Shown here one piece after another: positions 23,901 through 35,900 of a stretch of 64,000 nt of DNA. This stretch comes from Acridotheres tristis (lineage: Eukaryota > Chordata > Aves > Passeriformes > Sturnidae). Under the pieces are notes generated by a model that was not told the origin of the DNA, did not search any database, and saw only the letters and a program-made list of their open reading frames with translations. The stretch covers positions 16,249,501 to 16,313,500 of the forward strand of contig CM072892.1 in the NCBI GenBank assembly GCA_037013685.1, written 5' to 3'. Within the stretch, counting starts at the first letter, position 1. Each line of letters starts with the position of its first letter. Position numbers and translations under genes: made by a program.

Positions 23901-26900
23901 CATCCATCTCATTTACATGCACCTTTGGCAAGACACAGTACATACTTCAGAGGACACTAAGAAATTCATCAAGATTTAAAACTGCTACACTCCTACCTTG
24001 GACTTTGCTGAAATACTCACCAGTAGCAAGAAGAGACTGCAAACGATCCACCAAAGATTGTTTTCATATAAGATGACATGAGACACTTATTCAACTTGAA
24101 GAAATTTTTAAAAACCATGAGGGTATGGGGATGGTATTTAAATATTGTTTCCCAATCTATGCTCAGGTACAGATCTTTAGACTTGCTCCACAATTCTTTG
24201 GGCTGGGTCCAGATACTAGAGATCTTGGCCTCTTCTGGCATCAAGGCTGCGCAAGAATGCAGGGGAACTTTGCTGTAGGCCACCAGCACCAGCCTTTCCC
24301 ATGCCCCTGTGCCAGCACTGGTCAGCTAACACTGCACACAGCAGCCAAGGTGATGGGCTTTGGCTGGACAAAAACTCCTAAAGTGAGGGCAATTTTTCTT
24401 TCCAGTCTTATTCAGAAGGAAGGTGTAAGTCCATAGGACAAAGTACAGCGACTTGTACTGCTTTGTTGGCAAGGCAGCAGCCACAGGTGCTTGTTTCGAT
24501 AAGAACATATGTCACCACCTAGGTTACACCCAGTCACGTCATGCACGGTCACAGGGCTAATGGAGTGCTCATTCCTACCAAGGAATTCCATCTGAAGGTA
24601 AGCAGGTAAGTGATGTTCTACTACCTGCATATCATAAAAATAGAACCATGCTCCCAAAAAACGTGCCATGCTCCTGCTGTCAGGTCTTTCAGGCTACCTC
24701 TAGGATTACACCATTCCTTTTGTGTTCACATGTCTTCCAGCAGGTGCTGTCACTGCACCTACCACTGCTCACCAAGCAATTCTCAGCGATGGTCACTAAA
24801 GAAATGATTCCAGACCATGTGTTTGCACAAAGTTAGTGTCATTAAGATGTGGGTGTCTCAGTAGGCTGTGTGTGGGGAACTTCCAGTTTGTACTTCTACA
24901 AACTACCAAGAACAAACATCTCTGCTTCCACACATACCTGGGATGAAGAGATATTAACTTTTATTGTTTCACTGCTTCCTTCAACTCCTAGACCAAGAAG
25001 TACTGGGAATAGCTCAAAAGGACAGTGTCATTTCCCTGACAAACCTCCAGGCTCAAGTAGTACTATATGGATAATCAGATGAATCTGTGGCAGGATCTTC
25101 AAGAATACCTCACTGCAACTTTCAGCAGTAAGTATAGGTAAATTGCTGTTAGCAGCTATACTATGTGGTAGCAAATGGTCTGCATTTGGACTGCTTTTTT
25201 GTCCTGGAGCATCTATTCTGCCCCCATAATAAATGCTAATTTTCATCAAGGATAACTGGACAACTTTGTTCTGCAGCATCCATTCTAAGTTGAAAGGTTC
25301 CAAGTTATGGACAAATTATGGCTGCATTACTATGCTTTCGTTAATGCATACCTGACAACTATGGTATTATGTGGTGACTGTAGTTGTCATGATGATCTGG
25401 AAACTGCCCTCAATGGTCTGTTCGGTGCAGCCAGGCACCTGCAGACACATTTGTCCTCTATCTGCAAGAGCTCAGGGTGTGTTTGACCAACACTTAGTAG
25501 AACAGGACAATGAGAAGGAATAGCAACAAGCAATGCTATCAGTAATTAGGTATATACTCTAAGGCTGACAATACCACAGTCCTTTTCAAGAAGAAAGTGC
25601 TGCTTTTGTCCCTAGTGAAGATGCCCAAGCTCTGAAAAACACAGATGTTACATACTTATTTGGTAGACTGCATCACAGACCCCACAAATAATCAATGATA
25701 ATCATCACCATCCCTGAACTTGTGAAAAAGAACTTGTAGAATGAATGAGTTATAATCCTGAACAGTCAAAGTCCCTTGCGGGCCTAAATGAAAATCTCTA
25801 CATCATTCCTAACTCTCTTCCCCTGCCTATTCAGAGAAAGTATGAAACTCTACAGCAGTGAACCTTTGAGGACCTCAACTGTGCAGTAATGTGAGTGATG
25901 ATAGACCTGGATGATGTGGCAGTTCAAACAAGCTACACCAACCTGATTGTCCAATCATTCACAGGAATCAAGAATTAACTAATTTTATAGGCAAGCGGCA
26001 ACCACGCTGACCATGGGAAGAGACTTTCTGCAAGTGGTGTGTTGGTGCTGCAGAGCACCACCAGTTGCCCTCACCATTTCTGAACTCAAAACAGTAATTC
26101 AAGACCAGTATATGTTGTAATTGCACTGGGCAACTGTCCTCATCCACCACAGAAACCCTTGGCAAAGCACAGAATGCTATGCCGTAGCCAGAGGCTGCCA
26201 TAGTGCTACTGCATAGAAGAAAGATGGGCTTGAATGGAAGCATTGTGTTCTGAAAAGAAAATTCCCAAACACCTAAATTTTAAGGGCATGAAAGGACACA
26301 GCCCTTATCGAACTGTCCAGGGCAGCCTGATCCCACAGCATATGGGTGTTGCTGATGCAGTCACTTTATCATGGCACACTCGGGCATCACCACTGATGGC
26401 AATAGCATCATGGCTGTGCAGCAAGTGCAAGGGAGCAGCTCAGGACCTCTGCTCTGCTGTTGGTGCCAGCACAGGCCACATGAATAACTTCACATCTAAG
26501 TTCCTGGTGACAGATTAAATCAGGTATTGGTTGATTAAATGCTCTCACACTGTAGCTATTCAGTGTTTTACACAGTTATACACAATACATTTCTGTGGCC
26601 AGTGCAGTTACAGTGGGCAGACTGAACATCTCAAACCACTGTGTTCATGAGCAGTATCAGCAAAGAGTTCAAGACATTGAAAAAATGCAATTACCTTTCT
26701 AGCTTATACAGTTAATCCAGAACTTTTACTGCTTTTCCCTATGTTCCATGAATAGAGTAAGATCTGTACACATATCACCCTCAAACCTTTTATCACCATT
26801 AAAAGTTCTTTCAAAAAAGCAGTTTGCTGTTGAAAGAGATGACTCATAATGCTGCAGCATCAGTTAGCTGGCTTGCAAGGGATGCTGATGTCATAATTTT

Positions 26901-27601
26901 GATTTTCATTACCAAAGAATATGAATTACACTTCTATCACCATATTTTATATTTTAAACATATAAATAAGCTATAGTGATTGGTATCTTGGTGTGGTCTA
27001 ATTCAAAAATTGAGTCTATATTTTGTATAGAAGCAACACAAAACAAAAGTTTAAGTTTTTACTATTATTATTTTTTTTTAGAGCTTTGTTCCCAGATACG
27101 GTAGATGTAAATATGCCTAAAACTTTACCAGAGAGCTTACAGTTTAAGGACTCAAACCTCTAGTACTTCTATGAATATAAGAAAAAGAGATAAGCACATC
27201 ATTAGTCCCATTGAGCTCAAGGACAGATGAAGCGCGTAAACATTCGCTTTATGGTACTTCAGCTGCATACATGTTTGCATACGAGCCATATCCTATATGC
27301 AGAGCTACGTAAAGAAAGATGTGACAGAAAAGTTAGCATAAAGACAACAATATATAAACAATGCACTTGCTTTTTATAAACACGTGTATGGAACAAGCTG
27401 ACAACCTTGACGTAAGTTACAGCTAGTGGTGATGAACTACACACTTCAGAAATAACATTTAGCTCTGTTTTTGTCTGCTTAGCAACCATTGAACCTTTTT
27501 CCTGGTTTCTGTATACATGCCAGATAGGAAATTGTAAAAAACATACCTTAAAATTTCATATCCCACATTTGGAATTTGATAGGATAAAGGGTTATGTCTT
27601 T

Positions 27602-27830
27602 AAACTGAAAGAGGGTAGGGTTAGGTTAGATATGGAGAAGAAATTCTTTTCTGAGAGAGTGGTGAAGCACTGACCGAGGTTACCCATCTCTGGAAGTGCT
27701 CAAGGCCAGTTTGAAAGGGGCTTTGAGAAACTTGGTCTAGTGGAAGGTGTCCCTGCCCATGGCAGAGAGATTGGAACTAGATGATTTTCCAGGTCCCTTC
27801 CAGCCCAAACCATTCTCCAGTATTCCTATT
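27602..27830 (+). mobile_element. CR1 LINE, 5'-truncated 3' end
   Basis: This is a typical short avian CR1 copy. It begins within the last codons of ORF2 (the GAGAGAGTGGTGAAGCACTG region, encoding the conserved 'ESVVKH' type end). It continues through the 3' UTR with GGTCCCTTCCAGCCCAAACC and ends in degenerate ATTCT-type octamer repeats (CCATTCTCCAGTATTCCTATTC). CR1 elements end in such octamers rather than poly(A). The copy is decayed and non-coding. It lies antisense to DGLUCY in the 5'-UTR intron. Confidence 0.88.
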
Positions 27831-30800
27831 CAGGAAGCACTTCTAAAGTGTAAACAGTTTTGTTCTTGGACTTTTTTTCGCATAATTTATTATACATCCT
27901 AAATTTGGGGAGTGTGCTAAGTTTCGCTTTATTTTGTTTTCAAATGAGAAAAGACTCTTGGCTTGTTTGAGCATTAGTTTTTTATCTGGCTGAATTTTCC
28001 TCCTTCTCTGAAATGGATTTTCAATTTACATTACGTCATAGAGCTGAATAGTTTCATGGTACTGTTAATATGTACATAAAGTCCAAATAACTCAAAATAT
28101 TATTAAACAGTATTCTTCTTAAGATAGAATTAAAGCTACATCTATCTATATAAAGTATCCTGACTTTGATAGTGATCAATAATGCATACCCTAAGGAATA
28201 GCTCAAAAGCAGAGAAAACATTCACAAAACCTAGCTGATTTATTCTTCCAGTATTTCATGACCTCTGGTTCAGAAACTCTGGAGCTAAGGTACATTTCTT
28301 TGTTTGTAGAATTTAATGTAAAAATTGATATCCAAGTGGACTTTATCCCATATAACTGCAGCTTTCAGTGTTTCATATGGATGTCACCACCTACCTCCAA
28401 AATTACTTTACTTGGAAAACTGTCTAGATGCAACTGCTAAGAATTTTGCATGGAGTGTTTCATTAGGATTCCTCTTTCAAAGCCAACATATTTAAAAGTA
28501 ACAAAACTGTGTTTGTATTAGAATGCAATCTACAAACACAGGCATTCCTTTAATCCTCATTCCATAAATATATTTCTTCTTGAGACAAGTATCTTCCATG
28601 AGTGTTTCAGCAATTTTCAGCCGTATCTCCTCCCAAAGAAGGGTCAGACTACACACTATATGCAGTGACAAAAGACAAGACAAATTAAAAGCACTCAGCA
28701 GCTTGCATTAATGTGCTCCAAGTCTAAATTTACAATTAAAAAAAAGCATACACATTTGAAAAAAAAAAAAAACGGAAAGGCTGTGGGGTTTGTCTCCAAA
28801 AGATTAGTCAAATCTATGTGATTTTGATTGTGGGGGAAAGGGAGCAGTGAGTTTGGTTCAAACCTAGGCCTATTTAGGTAGCTTCTCTTTTAATATAACT
28901 AATACAAAGACACATTTTTATAACCACCTGGAATTTTGAAGATGGAGTACATAGAGAAACAGTGTTTCTGGACAGAAAAAACCAAACAGAATGGATAATT
29001 GCTTAGCTACTTGGAAACATAACCAAACAAAAATCATATAGAGCAAGGTGTATTTTATTATTGCTGTATCCTAACTACCAGGAAGTGTTTTTAGTAATAT
29101 ACAAAGATAGAAGAACATTATGATTTAAATACAGGACGAAGGTGGTTCTCATTACAGATTGGAAAGAGAAGATTTTAATCAGGTAAAAGGAAGACAAACA
29201 GGCATCAGTTACTAGAAACTGCTGTGATTTCCAGTCAGACTGACAGAGCAGTAGGAGACTGTTATTAAAAAAAAAAAAAAAATTACTACTACTAACATTT
29301 GAAGAGATGATGGTACCTAATGACTTATAAACTCCATTCTCTACTGACAGATTTCCCTAATGGAAATTTCTTTTCTATTCTTATAATACTTGTCTTTATA
29401 AATTAACTGAGTTTGACATAGAAAGCTTGCTATACAAGGCTGATTTTGAACCTATTAAGCACTTCAGACTGCAGATATATGAGATATACAATCATTGTGT
29501 CCATGGGAAAATTGTCAGAAGTAATACAAGCTCACCAGAGCATTAAAATGTAAGACTGGAAAGAAGTGAGACTTCCTTGCTAGACATCTAAGATATAGTT
29601 TAGCAGAAGGCATATAAAAGAATATGAAACCGTATATAAAAATAAGCAAATCTGTGTCCTTTGCATCAAACAATAAACATGCTTCCTCCCTTCCCCCATT
29701 TAGTGGAAAGTTTAAAAAGCAAGCATTCTGAGTATATCCAGCTTCAGTTTGGATAATATTACACAATATTTTCCACTCCTTTTGAAGGAGAAAAATATTG
29801 TGAACTGTACTTGGTTTCAAAATCTAGGGGAAAAAAACCCAGTATTTATAGCTATATAAATAATATATATGCATTTATTCCATGGTTGATAACGTAAAGC
29901 AAACTGTTCCCAATTAAACAGTTATTTCAAGACTGAACAAATTTAACAGAATAAAAGTCCAAAACACGTAACTTATAGTTCAAAGAATAAAATGATCAGT
30001 ATGTGACTTTCCCATGGTTACTAAGCATACAAAAGAAAATATATGAAATAAAGTGCATTAAGTGGGCATTGTTTAGGATACAAACTATGTATATTAAAAA
30101 TATTTAAGAATATTAACGGAAATGCATCTAACATCAGTGACCTTGGGTTCATGAGCTCTGCAGAAGTCAAGCAACTCAAATATATTTCTTAAAAATAAAA
30201 AGGAATAGAGAGGATACCACACTTAGAGATGGCTGATTTTGTACCTGATAGACACAAACTTCTGATGAACAACCAAATTCTGACCTTTATAGTATTTATC
30301 AGCTTCAGTAAAAAAGCCAACGTTTTCCCAGTTTACAGTTGTTTTCTAAGGGCTTTTATCATAGCATATTAATAAGAAATTTTGGGGGGTGGCTTTTTGT
30401 TCTGAGTCTGCATCTTGATCAGCTGTATCTTGTCCAGCTACAGCAAGGGCTCTTCAGTGTAGATAGTCTCTTTCACTGAAAGTAGCCTTGATACCACGAT
30501 AAAATAACATTTAGGATTAATTCATTAGATCTTTTTGTAATGAATCAGAATACACTTGTGGCTTCTTTGAAGCAACTTATGAATACTGGGGTAATTTGAC
30601 GGCAGGAATATTTTTTGCATGAATATGTTAGTAGGTAGATGCAAGACAAGCAAAAAATCCGGAAAGACAAGAGATAAGTTTCTCCAAAGTAAATAGATAA
30701 GGATTAGCAATGAACATTTTACAAACAAGGGATGGTATGATTATTAATAAAATGGATAGGCAGACTTTCTTTAAATGTTTTGGTTTTATGGTTATTCTAT

Positions 30801-31690
30801 AAAAGGCTCTGGTTTAATAAGAGTATACGACTTCTATATTAGTCACATTAAAGAATCCCAACAGGAATAAAGTTTACAAAACCAAACAGAACAACCAAAT
30901 CAATAAGGCCAAATGAGATTAAACTGTAGCCCAAAGCTTCAATACCTAAAAGGATGCACTGTGAAGCTTCAACATAGAGGGGTAAAAGGAATAATAGGAA
31001 GAGACAAGATGATGTGAGAGACACTTAACGTCACCTTCAGCTGTGACAACAACATTCTTAACTTTGTAGCTGAAGGCAAATGGATGTCGCTGCTACCATA
31101 GCAGAGGCAGGGAGTGGGGGGAAGGCTGCTCTCTTGGGGAGTGTGGGTGGTGTGAAGGCATTTACCTCTGGAGAAAAAGAGAGGCACTGGAAAGATTAGG
31201 TAACTGTTGTCTGAGAGGAGGCATGGCATATCCAAAATCAGAAAGGATACATAAAAGGCTACAGAAAACACGGCTATGGTCTGCCTTGAGACGCAAGATT
31301 AAATAAGGGATTAACACTTGCTGCTTGTCAAAGCAGTGAGACTCTGATGATTTCCTCAGAAATTCTCTCCATCTCCTCCTTATATATCCATCCAGGGATA
31401 GTGTTCAGGGACTACAGTGCATTCCTGTCCAAACTCATATGATTTATAATTCTGTTGTTTTGGTACTTGTTATCCAAAAGTAATTATTTTATCTTATGCA
31501 TAAACCAAACCAGTACCTCCACTAATCACAGTTTCCTAAAGAAAAATACTGTCACACAGTGGAACAGTTAAATCAATTTGTTATCTAAAGAAGCAGGAAA
31601 ATAACGGCAAGCATCTCACAACTCACTACTGCCAAAACTAAATTCTTGGGTGGGATTATAAGGCCACACCACATTATAGACATATATTTC

Positions 31691-32372
31691 TGTGCTGGTG
31701 TGAGAGACTGGAAGGGTTGCTGTCTTGAAACCTTTGACATGTGTGTGGAAGAGGCAGGCCAGACCTTTCCCTGGTGAGGCAGTGCCCTGGCCCATACACC
31801 CCCTGGGCCCGTACCCCAGCCCTGAAGTGGCCACCAATCCCTGACACACTGGAGGCAACACTCTACTCCTGACCCTGGAGCTCCCAATTCAGCTCCTGAG
31901 TGGCCAAATGATTGCAAGTCCTACCTGGGGGAAGGGCCCAGGAAGGCCAAGGGGTATTTAAGGCCAAACATGAGACACATGTATGTCTTGATCCCCCCTC
32001 CTCTTGGAATTTCTATTAGTTGAACTTTGCTGGAACCCAGGAGTTGGTAGCTATATTTGTTCTTTTCAGTATCTTTTCTCTCTTTTTTTCTGATTCCTTC
32101 TTGTTGGAATTCTGAGTAACTTAAAATTGAATGGGCTTTGAGTTTGCTAAGTTGAATGGGCAAAGTTAATACTTCGAAAAGTGGTTTATGTTGACTGAAG
32201 CTGCTCTAAATCTTTTGCCAAAGTTCTTTGATTTTCTAGAGTTGCCAGTAAAGTCTTTTTTGTTGATCTCTTGAGAATACCTTGTCAGTATTTCTCCCGT
32301 GAATCTAACTCTAAGTACATGAACAACCATAAGCCCTGTTCAAGTCTCATCAAGAGGGTTGTTTGGGGCTTT
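31691..32372 (+). mobile_element. Probable endogenous-retrovirus solo LTR
   Basis: This GC-enriched block of about 680 bp has an LTR-like layout. A U3-like part contains a TATTTAA box at 31,955-31,961, and a T-rich R/U5-like part contains AGTAAAG (32,248) in place of AATAAA. The block ends in CTTTGGGGCTTTACA-like sequence exactly where the next LTR begins. I recall similar sequence from bird genomes but cannot name the family. Minus-strand open frames of 81-110 codons across it are incidental to its base composition and not recognisable proteins. The 5' boundary is uncertain by tens of bases. Confidence 0.55.
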
Positions 32373-32959
32373 ACAACTGGTTTAGGCTGGGGTAGAGTTC
32401 ATCTTCTTCACTGTGGCTGGTATGGGGCTGTATTTTGAATTTGGCTGAAAACACAGTGATGACAATAGAGATGTTTTTGTTATTGCTGAGCAAGGCTTGC
32501 ACAGAGCTAAGGCCTTTTCCACTCTTCCTACTGCCACGATGGCAAAGAAGTTAGAAGTGCATGGAAGGCTGGGGGGAAGCACAGCAAAGGACAAGTGATG
32601 CAAACTGACCAAAGGGATATTTCAGACCATATGGCATCATGGTTGGTATATAAAATGGGTGAAAGAAGCAGGAAGGGGGACACATTTGGAATGGCAGATG
32701 TCATCTTCCCAAGTCACCACTACCTGTGACAGGGCCCTGCTCTCCTGGAGATGGCTGAACATCTGCCTGCCCATGGGAGGCAGTGAATTAATTCCTTATT
32801 TTGCTTTGCTTGTGTGTGTGACTTCTGCTTTCTCTATTAAACTGTCTTTATCTCAACCCATGAGTTTTCCAGCTTTTACTTTCCAGTTCTCTCCCTGATC
32901 CTGCTGATGGAACAGTTAATGAGCAGGTGGTTGGGCTTGGCTGGGGTTAAAGCAAGACA
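32373..32959 (+). mobile_element. Bird endogenous-retrovirus solo LTR, near full length
   Basis: This is a nearly complete LTR on the plus strand. It opens with a CTGGTTTAGGCTGGGGTAGA-type start. It has a TATATAAAA promoter box at 32,647-32,655 and an ATTAAA polyadenylation signal at 32,836-32,841, about 190 bp downstream. It closes with GGCTGGGGTTAAAGCAAGACA. These features fit a widespread bird LTR class whose ends read TGTCNTGGTTT...GGGGTTAAACCACGACA. No gag/pol/env sequence lies on either side, so it is a solo LTR. It shares its 3' part with the fragment at 8.87-9.11 kb. It is antisense to DGLUCY in the 5'-UTR intron and non-coding. Confidence 0.85.
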
Positions 32960-35900
32960 GTTACTCAGAGAACAAGTTTTACAAGATTTAATCAAATCTT
33001 GTAAAAAACTTCTCTGCATATTATAAGTAATTCTAAGAATCTGTGGCATTTGCCTCATGTGACTTCTAATTTGAAGATGCATCTCACTAGAGCTGCAGGA
33101 AGACAACACTGAATGGGAACAGGAAGCAAATAATTTTCATCAGTTTCTGTAATCAGCGTTGGGTCTGGAATAAAATCTGGATGAATAGGAATGTGCTGTT
33201 TTAAAAATGGAGATATGTGTTTCTCATAAAAAATCTTTATTAAAGCTCAAAAATGCTCGGGGGTGAGGGGATTAAAATACTTCAGAGTTAATGGAGTTAT
33301 TTACAATGTTGATAATCTGCATTGCTGTCATGCTCCTCATCAATACATTAAGAAGCAGTCACAACAGAAAAGTAAGCTTGAATGTGACATGTAAGAAGGA
33401 GGATGCCAAACCTCACTCTTAGCCAGGCTTAATAAATGACAGCCAAAGAAAAATTGCTTAATGGGGCACTTATTTGCATAGAAGTCTTTAACATTTCAGA
33501 GAAAACGCACATCCCAAGAATTTACAAAAGGAGTGTAAAATGCCTTCTGACCAACTGGAGTTCGACATCCTCTTCAAAGGCTGTCACAGCAAACACTTTA
33601 CATTAAAAAAGAAAAAAGGTGTATTAAAACTGAGTGTTCTAACATTTAAATAATTTAGGATTCCCCTAGAAGTCCTCTACTTAAGAAAAATGAAAGAAAT
33701 CAGGCTGTGCGTGGATTATTGAAAGCTTAAAGAGCTCCAAGTGCCTGGTGCATAATCTCTACTGCAGATCATCTACAGTAAATATGTGACTGGATATTTT
33801 TAAGTGGTGAAGCTACTGCTTCATGTGAACCTATATGTTTCATATAGGTTTGACTATGAAATAGGGACAGATGCAACAAAATCATGGAGGAGATAAAAGG
33901 AAACAATTCTTCACACTTCTGTAACTAAATCATTACGGGTCATCAGATGAAACAAGCAAATGGCAAAGCCAAAGCAAACAAACGGAGGTCTTTATTCAGG
34001 GACTGCACTGTTAAACCACAGACTGTCATGACACTATGACAGCTGCTCCTGGCCAGTGCTGGAGACAGCAATGCTGAGCTAAAGATACCCTTGTTTGCAT
34101 CCTGTATGTAAATAAATCTGTATGGGATGAAAAATTTAAGAAAAACAGTAATGAAATTACAGAATTGCTTCAACACCAGTTACCTGTTAGCTCCAGTCCC
34201 AAGTCACACAATTTACAGTGCTAGTGTCAATTTTGCAGGTAAAGTTAAAAATCTCCATCTTTTGGATGTATTGAAAATTTGTAATTCACTATCATAGTTT
34301 TTGCTACTTGATCTTTCACAAGAGTATTTTATATCTAGGCCATGTTCATGGAAACATATTTATCTACTGGCTTTCTAATACATTTTAGTTTCTTTTTTTC
34401 TTTAACACTAAGGGTAATCTTTACAATCTTTCATAAAAATATTTTCCTGGTCCTTTAAAAGATGTTTTTTATTGTAATACTGTTTATATTAAATCATATT
34501 GTATAATACTAGAAAATATTATAATACTCTATGTTAAGAGGAGTCACCTGATATAGTACATTAAATTAATGGGAGTTTTTGTAATTTTTCTGAGGAGCTC
34601 TAAGTTCCTTTCAAACTCCAGGAGAGTTCATTTCAAACTCCAAGCCAACTGAGTTTGAAAGATATTATCTTAATTTATCCATTTGTTTTAAGATTTTCTC
34701 TTCTGTTATTTCAATTCAGGGAGACATCTTTTTAAATTTAAAATAATAGTCTCAAAATCAATAATCATACTACTTTTCTCAAGATAAAGGGAGAGGAACT
34801 TCTCTAATAATTGTTCACTTCATTAAATCTCTTTTTGCTCTATGGCAATTTAACAGATACAATACTTTAAAATGCATCATTAGAAGAAAACTTGTGGAAA
34901 TTAATTTTTTATTTTTCATTTACGCTTTTCAAAAATTATCCTTCCCCCTTCATTTTATGTAGCACTTCTTTTCACTCTTTTTCTGCAGGCTTTCTGTAAG
35001 AACTACGATGCACAGCTTTAAGTTCTGCAATTTAAACACTTTTTTTTCCTCTTGTTTATGCTTCCTTCTCTGGGGTAGGAAAACAGAACCATAACTTCTG
35101 CAACTACCAGAATGTACTCACAGTCTTCATGAAGAGTTAAAAGATTTAATTTCATCATCACTAGCTTTCAGATCACCTTGACTAACTTCTCCTTTCTAAA
35201 GTCCCCTTCTCCAGAGTTGACAGTAAATTTTCAAAATAGTGGGAATTCACATGCAGGTCTTTTGAAAAGGACTTTGAGTTTACTCAGTGAGTATTACTGA
35301 GGTTTAATGACAACATTATGTCGAACAGTCCTCTGTGTTCCCTCCGACAAATCTGAAAAAAATTCAAACTATTGTGAGTGAGGATTAGGATCCAAAAGTC
35401 AATTCTTTTTATTAAACTGGAACTCAATTTCTGCCCCCCTTGAGCAGCTTTAGCAGTTCAAAAAGTGAAATAAACCTCTATTTCTGTTTCAATGGCTAGT
35501 GCTGCTTTCTTTCCCCTATGGACAGCATTCATTCATTTTCCTTTTCCTCATCAAAAACTCAGCAATATGACAATTATTTTTTTTTCCTAGTTTATAACCA
35601 TGTAGACTTTTAGTAATTAAACTTTCGAAAGTGCTGCCTGTAATAATTGTAGTTGCAACTGTACAGTGACTGAAGAAAAAAATAAACAAATGACTTTTCA
35701 GTGAAGAAATTAATACTAACTGAAACAGGACTCTAGAAGCAGAAACACTTAAATGCACTCTTTCAAGAAATGATCCACTTCCTGACAGAGTTGTACCACT
35801 TCCGTTAAGAGAATTATTAGACTTGGATGCTTAGCATAACTTCTCCTTTCATGGTAAAAACATTAAGTGGTTTTAGAGAGATAAAACTGTTGCCCAGAGC

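Noticed and set aside
31585..31917. Minus-strand open frames of 81 and 110 codons
   Set aside because: They lie within the probable LTR and overlap each other in different frames, with no recognisable protein.
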